From Cephalotus follicularis (lineage: Eukaryota; Streptophyta; Magnoliopsida; Oxalidales; Cephalotaceae): 64,000 nucleotides of DNA. Below the pieces are notes generated by a model. That model saw nothing but the letters and a program-made list of their open reading frames with translations, was not told the DNA's origin and ran no database searches. The position numbers were made by a program, and so were the translations under genes. How positions within the stretch are numbered: position 1 is the stretch's first letter; each line of letters begins with the position of its first letter. The DNA lies in contig BDDD01002926.1 in assembly GCA_001972305.1 (NCBI GenBank), forward strand, positions 114,035-178,034, written 5' to 3'. Positions 56,887 through 64,000 of this stretch are shown here, piece by piece.

Positions 56887-57338
56887 TTGGTTATCAAGGT
56901 TTGATCAATCAAGTAAGTGAGTTGTTCAATACAGTCTATGGTGAGTCTCCATACCCTAAAACCGCTTTTCTCTTGCATATTTAGTTTTGTTTTATTTATT
57001 GCTTTGATAGTTGATTATTTTGTTGCTTTAACACCTGTTTATTTTCGCATCAGTAACTTTAAACGTCGACGCCTACCCTGTAAGCGTCGACGCGTTTCTT
57101 CCTTAATCATATTCACGTCGACGCCTTGAAAAAGCGTCGACGCCTTCATTCCCTGTTTTGATTATTTAATTTATTTTGCATAATTATGAGTATTTTTCAT
57201 AATTAAACTTTGATTTCGTATACTTAGCTTAGGTTGAATAGATTACAACTAGTTTAACATTTCCCTGTGTTCGACCCGTTACTGCATGATCTGTGCATTT
57301 GTGGCTATAAATTTTAAAACATTCTTTTTACGTGAACA
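56887..57338 (+). repeat. A3 5' LTR, 3' part
   Basis: Matches the LTR end of A2 (gttcaatacaatctacggtgag; cgacccgttactgcatgatc; ggctataaattttaaaac). Ends gtgaaca at 57338. A small TCGA array lies at 57060-57155. Confidence 0.8.
57060..57155. repeat. GCGTCGACGC cluster in A3 LTR
   Basis: Four motifs in 95 bp: aaacgtcgacgcctac, taagcgtcgacgcgttt, cacgtcgacgccttg and aaagcgtcgacgccttc. Confidence 0.85.
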
Positions 57339-57343
57339 AGTTT

Positions 57344-57362
57344 TGAGTGCCGTTGCCGGGGA
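57344..57362 (+). other. primer-binding site of A3 (Asp tRNA)
   Basis: tgagtgccgttgccgggga is close to the tggcgccgttgccgggga complement of the tRNA-Asp 3' end that Athila elements use. Confidence 0.85.
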
Positions 57363-57656
57363 AACGTTTTAAATTAGTTTAAATTTATTCAACTGATTCG
57401 TAGTAGTTATTTGTGTTTTATTTTTATATTTTTGTGTTTCCTTTTATTTTGTTAGCTTAGTTTAATTAGGGATTGCATAAGCTTTAACAACAAATTCTTA
57501 TAGTCTTTGCTTAAGCTTTAACAAACCCGGATTTTTGCTAAATTACTTTTCTGCATAAGCTTTAATAATTTGGTTTAATTTTGTTCTTAAAAAAAACCTA
57601 TGCTTTTATCTTTAGTTTAGGATTGTGTTAAGTTAGTTTTTATTTTATTTTGGTGT
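57363..57656 (+). other. A3 leader
   Basis: T-rich untranslated leader between primer site and gag with no ORF. Confidence 0.6.
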
Positions 57657-59010
57657 ATGACTGAGTGGGTACGTGGCACAAATAACCGTCTTGAGCGAAA
57701 TAATCAACAACCACAAATGGCCTACGAACGCCCACTTCGAACTCTTTACGTTAGATTCTATCCCGCGAGGATAGCGCAACCATCCTGTATCCTGTTGCCT
57801 GCTCCTCAAAGGAACAATTTCGAGTTAAAATCTCAGTTCATTAGCATGCTACCACACTTTCATGGTTTACCCAATGAGGATGCATATCTTTTCCTTCGTG
57901 AGTTCGAGGAGGTATGAACCCTCATGAAACTTCAACAACTCTCGGATGATGCAATCAAATTGCATTTCATAAATTTTTCTCCGAAAGATGGAGCTAAAAA
58001 ATGTCTCTACAGTCTCCCCAATGGTTCTATTTCTACATGGGACCATTTCACTATTTCGTTCGTAAGGAAATTCTTTCCGCTTCACAAAACCAATAAACTT
58101 AGGAACGACATTCTCCAGTTTCGTAAAAAACCCAATGAATCATTTTCTAGGTGTATGGAACGTTTTAAGGATATTCTCTTAGAGTGTCCTCATCATGGTT
58201 TAAACACTTGGCATTTGTGACAAATCATCTACGAAGGCATCAACTACCAGACCAAGCAATTGGTCGAATCAATGTGTCCTGATGGGTTCACCTCATACAC
58301 TGATGAAAATGAGGCATGGAGTTTCCTCTTAGATTTAGGTGAGCAAACTAGGGAGTGGGAGTCCACTCAAGTTTCTAAGAGAGCTTTACCGAGTAATGGG
58401 TACGTTATAGAAGGAGCAGTCGATAAGGAGGCACAGCTAGAAAGTTGCCTCACTGGAATAGAGTCGCTACATAGGGGTTCCCCGCAAGTAAATCAAATTG
58501 ATCAAAGCACCCCTATGTATTCTCCGTGCCTGTCACCAAATCATGTTTTTGAAGGATTCCAAATTTATATTGACAATCAATACTCTCCTGAGAATGTGTC
58601 CGCTATGAATCAATACAACATGTATAGTAACACCTACAATCCGGGTTGGCGAAATCATTCAAACTTCACATGGAGTCAAGGAAAAAATATGAGAGGACAA
58701 TCAAACTTTTCGCGTCCAAATTCCAATTTTCTAGGCAGCCTTCTAGAGTTGGTGCCCCACCTTTAAATTTTTTGGGACAACCTTTGACCTTCCGTAGCCA
58801 GTCTACACCACAGCAGACCTTTCCAAGGTTTTCCCCAAATTCGAATAATATTCGACCATCCTTCCAACCACAAAATCAATTCTCAAATCAACAAACATCG
58901 AGTTTGTCGAACCAAAGGAATGATACATCTAGGATTTCATCGCTAGAAAAGAGCGTAGAACTTCTTATGAGCACTATGATGACTAGTCAGCATAACATGG
59001 AAAAGAAAAT
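57657..59010 (+). pseudogene. A3 Athila gag remnant
   Basis: Begins MTEWVRGTNNRLERNNQ at 57657, collinear with A2 gag. Phrases: LLPAPQRNNFELKSQFISML, HFHGLPNEDAYLFLREFEEV, DGAKKCLYSLPNGSISTWDH, KTNKLRNDILQFRKKPNESF, CMERFKDILLECPHHGLNTW. The C-terminal Asn/Gln-rich region (AMNQYNMYSNTYNPGWRNHS) is typical of this group. Broken. Confidence 0.85.
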
Positions 59011-59299
59011 TTGACAACTAGCATCTGCTCTACACGAAAGAGAGAAAGGAAAAAAGCTCTCCCAACCTGACCCAAATTATAGGACTGGCTTAAACCATTC
59101 CGCTCAAATCCAACAACCATTAAATCCTCAAAATTCAGCTTCCTCCTCAGGTCCATCAAAATAAGTTTTTGCCCTAATGAGTGGAAATGAATACCACCAT
59201 GCGGATCAAACGGAAAATGTAAGCGAGCAACTGGAGGAATCCTTGGCGCAAGAAAATTTACAAGAACCATTGGTTGACCCATTTGTGCAACCAACGAAA

Positions 59300-59967
59300 T
59301 TAAATGCGCAATATTAATCAAGGAAGGAGAAAGAGGATGAGAAAAAGAAACAGCCAGTGGAGGTGCCCGAGCATTCATTTGACCCACTCCCTTTCCAAAA
59401 AGATTGCAAAGTAAGAAAGCCCCCACAATGGAAAAGATCATCGAAACATTTAAGCAAGTCCAAATCAATATTCCATTGCTTGAAGCCATTGAACAGGTGC
59501 CCTCTTACGCAAAAGTTCTTAAAAACTTATGCACTAAAAAGAGGATCCTTCAAACTCACAAAAAGGCTTTCTTGGCATCCAACATTAGTGTGATGTTTTC
59601 ACAACCCATGATGCGAAAGTATAAAGACCCTGGCTGCCTGACAATCTCTTGTGTTATTGGCAACACCAAAATTGAACATGCCTTGCTCGATTTAGGAGCA
59701 AGTGTGAATCTGTTGCCATCATCGGTTTATGAGAAGCTTGGACTAGGAGAGTTACGACCGACCACGATGACGTTGCAATTAGAGGATAGGTTTGTAAAGG
59801 TGCCACGAGGAAAAATCGAGGATGTATTGATAAAGGTTGGTGAGTTTTTCTTTCTTGTCGACTTCGTCGTCTTAGACAGCCAGCCTGTTACAAACCTGAG
59901 CGATCAAATGCAAGTTATCCTTGGTAGGCCTTTCATAGCGACTAGTAATGCATTAATCAATTGTTGA
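59300..59967 (+). pseudogene. A3 protease region
   Basis: Contains the Athila-type protease: KDPGCLTISCVIGNTKIEHA, LLDLGASVNLLPSSVYEKLG (active-site DLGAS), GKIEDVLIKVGEFFFLVDFV and QVILGRPFIATSNALINC. It sits between gag and RT, as in other Ty3/gypsy elements. Confidence 0.85.
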
Positions 59968-60670
59968 AATGGTCTGATGAAATTAAGCTTCGGAAATACG
60001 TCCGTGGATTTTAATGTTTTTCGTCTAGGTAAGCATTCCGCTGATTTCGATGAAGTGAACGCAATCCATGCATTTCCCAATTACATTGATACGCACTTTA
60101 ACATTGATTTTGATGGAAATTTTAATGACTACATACGGGATTTAGAGGATGTCGATGGAGGCGATGGCGTTGATGTGTTTAGTATGCAGCCATTAGAGCC
60201 AGTGGGCCCCTTGTCCACATCCTTACCTAAACCATCAATCGAAGAGCCTCCGAAACTTGAACTCAAAGAGTTTCCCTCTATGTTGAAATACTCGTTCTTA
60301 GGTGAAAACCAAACTCTTCCTGTTATTATTTCGTCCGATCTTACTCCCAGTCAGGAAGAGGAGGTTATTCACCTACTCAGAGAAAATAAAGAGGCAATTG
60401 GTTGGATGATTACTGGCATCAAGGGAATTAGCCCTTCTATTTGTGAGCATAAATATCATAGAAGGATCCGAACCTTCTAGAGAACCTTAGCGAAGAGCAA
60501 ATCCCTTGATGAAAGAAGCCATACAAAAAGAAATCCCGAACTGGCTGGACAATGCGATCATTTATCCCATTTTGGATAGTCAGTGGGTGAGTCCAGTCCA
60601 CGTGGTCCTGAAGAAATCCGGAGTGATGGTAGTGCAATCCTCCACCGATGACTTACTTCCTACAAAAATC
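59968..60670 (+). pseudogene. A3 spacer and RT N-terminal region
   Basis: MKLSFGNTSVDFNVFRLGKH, an acidic spacer, KELKEFPSML-like text, IISSDLTPSQEEEVIHLLRE and NKEAIGWMITGIKGISPSIC, the usual Athila lead-in to RT, then IIYPILDSQWVSPVHVVLKK. Broken. Confidence 0.8.
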
Positions 60671-61735
60671 CAAACTAGATGGATGGGGTGTGCATTGACT
60701 ACCGCAAGTTAAATACAGCCACCTGGAAGAATCATTTTCCCCTTCCATTTACCGATCAGATGTTAGATAGGTTGACTGGTCATGAATATTATTGTTTTCT
60801 CGATGGGTACTTTGGATATAATCAAATACACATCGCCCCCGAAGATCAAGAGAAAACCACCTTCACATGCCCCTTTGGTACATTTGCATACCGACGCATG
60901 CCATTTGGCCTCTGCAATGCCACAACGACTTTCCTAATGTGCATGATGAGTATTTTCTCTGACATGGTTGAGGATTTTCTTGAGGTCTTTCTGGATGACT
61001 TCTCTGTACATCGTTCCTTGTTCTCTCAATGCCTTCATCACCTGAAATTAGTACTCAAAAGAAGTTGAGAGAAGAATTTGGTGTTAAATTGGAAAAAGTG
61101 TAATTTCATGGTGAAGAAAGGAATCTTTCTCGGACAGGTAGTGTCAAAAGAGGGAATCCAAGTTGATAAGGCTAAAATAGAAGTCATCAAACATTTGCCT
61201 CCACCTCACAATGTGAAAGACATCCGAGCATTCTTCGGACATGCTGGTTTTTATCGAAGGTCCATCAAGGATTTTAGCAAGGTAGCACGTCCCTTGACTT
61301 CAGTCCTAGCGAAAGATCAAGATTTTGTTTTCTCTGACGAGTGCCTTGTAGCATTTAACCGCTTAAAGAAGGAGCTCACCTCTGCTCCTATCATTCTGGT
61401 ACCGATTTGGACTGAACCTTTTGAGATAATGTGTGACACTTCCGATAGTGCCATTGGAGCTGTTCTCGGCCAAAGAATGAATAAATTGCCTCACATCATT
61501 TATTATGCAAGTAGGACCCTTTCTGACACGCAATTGAATTGCACGACCACTGAGAATGAGTTTTTAGCTGTAGTCTTTGCACTTGAGAAATTCCGATCGT
61601 ATCTTTTAGGATCACATGTCATTGTTTATACTGATCATGCTACGAGTAGGTATTTAATGAGTAAGAAGGATGCAAAAGCGCGCCTTATCCGATGGGATCT
61701 GCTCCTCCAAGAATTTGCCGTTGAAATTTGAGACA
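60671..61735 (+). pseudogene. A3 reverse transcriptase and RNase H
   Basis: RT: CIDYRKLNTATWKNHFPLPF, DQMLDRLTGHEYYCFLDGYF, GYNQIHIAPEDQEKTTFTCP, AYRRMPFGLCNATTTF and FLDDFSVH (catalytic FLDD). RNase [41 protein letters not shown] and [20 protein letters not shown]. Motif text is typical of the Athila group. Broken. Confidence 0.9.
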
Positions 61736-63157
61736 AGAAAGGGACTGAGAATTTGGTGGCTGACCATTTATCCCGACTTTCCAATGCACCCGAGGTCCAT
61801 GGCCCGATTGATGAAAGTTTTCCTGATGCGCAGCTTATACTCGTTGAGAGTGAAGCATGGTATGCGTACATAGTGAATTATCTTTTTACGGGAATTGTAC
61901 CATCCAAGTGGTCTGCTCAAGATAAGCGTAGGTTTCTTTTGCAAGCGAAACATTTTTTCTAGGATGATCCTTATCTTTTCAAAGCATGTCCTGATTTAAT
62001 TTTGCGACGATGTGTTACTGATCACGAGCATCGCTCAATTCTGTCTTTTTGACATGATCAGGCGTGAGGTGGCCATGTTGGCCCAACCAAAACAGCAGCC
62101 AAAGTTTTACAATGTGGTTTTTATTGGCCGACCATTTTTAGATATGCTTTTTAGTACTGTCGAGCTTGTGCTTCCTGTCAATATTTAGGCTGTGTGACAA
62201 AACATAACATGATGCCTTTGACACCGATTTTGACGGTTGAGATTTTTTATGTTTGGGGTATTGATTTTATGGGTCCGTTTCCCAAGTCGTTTGGGAATTT
62301 ATATATCCTTATGGCTATTGACTTGTTTCAAAGTGGATAGAGGCGATTCCTTATCGAACCAACGACAATTTCATCATTGCCAAATTTCTCAAGGAACATA
62401 TATTTTCTCGTTTTGGCCCCCCACGTGCCATTATTAGTGATAGGGGTACTCATTTTTGCAATCGTTCTTTTGAAGCCCTTATGAAAAGGTATGGGATTAC
62501 TCACAAGCTCGCTACATCATATCATCCTCAAACAACTGGGCAAGTTGAGGTATCTAATTGCCAAATCAAACAAATTCTCAAAAAAATAGTCAACCCCAAT
62601 AGAAAGGATTGGTCCACGCAACTTTTGGATGCTTTATGGGCTTATCGAACCACTTTCAAGACTGACCTTGGTCAATCTCCTTACCGGCTTGTACACGGTA
62701 AAGCTTGTCATCTTCCTGTGGAGTTAGAACATCGAACCTTTTGGGCTATCAAACAATTTAATTTTGATCATTCCACTGTGAGTAGTCATCGTGCGCTTCA
62801 ATTATCTGAGTTAGAAGAAATTCGAAATGATGTGTATGACAATGCAAAGATTTCCAAAGAAAAGACCAAGGACTTTCATGATGCGCGGATTTCAAAGAAG
62901 AATTTTGAAGTAGGAGACAAAGTGATTTTATATAATTCACGATTACATATGTTTCCTGGAAAATTGAGATCCCGTTGGGATGGTCCTTATGTTATTAAAA
63001 ATATTTTCTCACATGGTGTTTTTGAGATATGTAAGCTAGGTACTGACGATGTTTTCAAAGTTAACAGGCAGCGATTGAAGAAATTTTTAGAGTTTCTGGC
63101 TGCGGCAATGGAGGAGGCCATGGACTTACATGAGCCTCTTTATTTTGAGCCTCCATG
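61736..63157 (+). pseudogene. A3 integrase
   Basis: The lead-in reads TENLVADHLSRLSN-like text and DESFPDAQLILVES. The catalytic core has [20 protein letters not shown]-like text near 62420 and [60 protein letters not shown]. The group-specific [20 protein letters not shown] follows, then the C-terminal [20 protein letters not shown] and [20 protein letters not shown]. It would insert the cDNA. Broken, mainly in its first half. Confidence 0.85.
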
Positions 63158-63277
63158 ATCATATTCGGTAAATTGTTCTTTATTTTATTGCATTGTTTCT
63201 TATATTTTCTTGATCATGCATTTTTATTTCTTTAGTTGGTTTTTATTGTATTGAGGACAATGCAAGATTTAAGTAAA
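63158..63277 (+). other. A3 post-pol region, cut by Sirevirus
   Basis: Matches 7706-7825 of A1 (tgatcatattcggtaaa, ttgaggacaatgca) and then stops at the Sirevirus LTR. Confidence 0.75.
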
Positions 63278-64000
63278 CTTGAGAGTCGATGTCTTCTTCT
63301 GCATATGGTATTTTGCCTTGGTATTGAACTTGTAATTTCTTGCACATCAAGTAAACTTGTTAAATGCAAATATGTTATCATCAAAACAAGGATTGGGACT
63401 GAATCGTCAACAATCTCCCCCTTTTTGATGTTGACAAAAATTTGCTCAAAAGGCATAAATTAAAGTAATACCAATTTAAAACATAAGTAAATATAATGTG
63501 AGCAATGGCAGCAATGGCAATGTTCATGCAATATCAAATAAGCAATGAGTTTGAGTCTTAATCTCCCATATTGAGCCTTTTCTCCCAAAATTCATAAACT
63601 CAAGCATTTTGAGCCTATTATTCTCCCCAAACATATTTCTTTTGAGCCATTAACATTTCTCCCCCTTTTTTGTATAGCATCAAAAAGTTCTACAAAAGGC
63701 AGAAATCATTAGCTCCCCCTTAATAAAAGCAAGGGTAAAGAGAGTGAATATAGGCATTATGCATAAAAATATCAAAATATCAGTAATGAATATAATTATC
63801 GGCAATAGTTGAGAAAACATAATCATACAACACAATTATATCATTAATCAAAAACTCATTCATACAATCATAAACACAATTCATAAACATAATTTCATAA
63901 ACACATAAACATTTCATTAATATCATTAACAAACTTTGTTCTTACAAAATTATAAATAAACACTTAGTTTCATTACAACACAACTAAAAACAAAAAAAAA
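63278..64000 (-). mobile_element. Sirevirus fragment S4 (3' end, minus strand)
   Basis: On the minus strand it enters from the right edge with 3' noncoding sequence (63427-64000), then a polypurine tract (63413-63426) and the first 135 bp of its 3' LTR (63412 down to 63278, starting TGTTGACGATTC). It is closely similar to the LTR B boundary. Further ctcccccttttt and ctcccccttaat copies lie near 63660 and 63713. No ORF is supported. It is truncated at 63278 against A3. Confidence 0.8.

Larger units (their letters stand above)
56887..63277 (+). mobile_element. Athila-type Ty3/gypsy element A3
   Basis: Order: end of 5' LTR, Asp-tRNA primer site, gag, protease, RT, RNase H, integrase, and the first ~120 bp of the post-pol region, where a minus-strand Sirevirus begins. 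It is the most complete Athila copy in the window, but broken, with around ten interruptions in coding. Both LTR outer ends are missing, so age cannot be measured from LTRs. Confidence 0.85.

Noticed and set aside
56887-56900. Initiator-Met primer-like ttggttatcaagg directly after an LTR-like end
   Set aside because: The same text aligns with the Athila LTR interior of A2 (gattaccaaggtatgatc), so it is Athila LTR and not a primer site.
1-64000. Host protein-coding genes, tRNA genes
   Set aside because: Every long reading with recognisable motifs is retrotransposon gag, pol or the accessory ORF; the remaining ORFs are short, antisense or low-complexity. I saw no tRNA-like cloverleaf apart from primer-site complements.

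Overview
This window looks like gene-free, repeat-dense heterochromatin from a large plant nuclear genome. It is probably a eudicot, but the sequence alone does not name the species. I find no host gene, tRNA or CRISPR array. Almost every base can be assigned to a nest of decayed LTR retrotransposons from four groups: Ty1/copia Sirevirus (SIRE type), a second Ty1/copia group, Ty3/gypsy chromovirus (Tekay type, with initiator-Met primer sites and a chromodomain) and Ty3/gypsy Athila type (Asp-tRNA primer site).

Layout. 1-2894: 3' half of a plus-strand Sirevirus (RNase H, then an accessory ORF in the env position). 2895-7531: plus-strand copia pol tail with a 2.6 kb LTR. 7532-9690: Athila 3' end and LTR. 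9691-10961: noncoding, with a 51-bp tandem repeat and a 5S-rRNA-like control region. 10962-21537: Tekay-type element X1, with solo LTR N1 (TSD TGGGG) inside its LTR and a deleted Athila element A2 (TSD GTGGG) inside its gag. 21538-49647: the LTR of element Y, split by solo LTR N2 (TSD GAGAC) and by the large minus-strand chromovirus M at 26593-48906 (TSD ATGTC). M itself holds solo LTR N3 (TSD GGTCC) in its 3' LTR, solo LTR S2 (TSD TCAAT) in its RT region, and a three-LTR Sirevirus tandem (39528-47286) in its 5' LTR. 49648-54555: remnants of Y, then Tekay-type element X2. 54556-56886: an unassigned LTR-like piece with two repeat arrays. 56887-63277: an Athila element with gag to integrase. 63278-64000: the 3' end of another minus-strand Sirevirus.

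The order of insertion can be read from the nesting: X1, then Y, then M, then N2, N3, S2 and the Sireviruses. M is recent; its two LTRs differ by only about 3-4% in the stretches I compared by eye.

Two things stand out. First, unrelated LTR families here (Sirevirus, Athila, Tekay type) all carry dense arrays of short palindromes centred on TCGA, such as AAAGACGTCGATGTCTTT, AAAGCGTCGACGCTTT and ACAGTCGACTGT. Where a TATA box can be seen, the arrays usually lie just upstream of it. Second, the Sirevirus env-position protein begins M-x-R-T-K-Q in both copies, matching residues 2-5 of the histone H3 tail, followed by a lysine-rich stretch.
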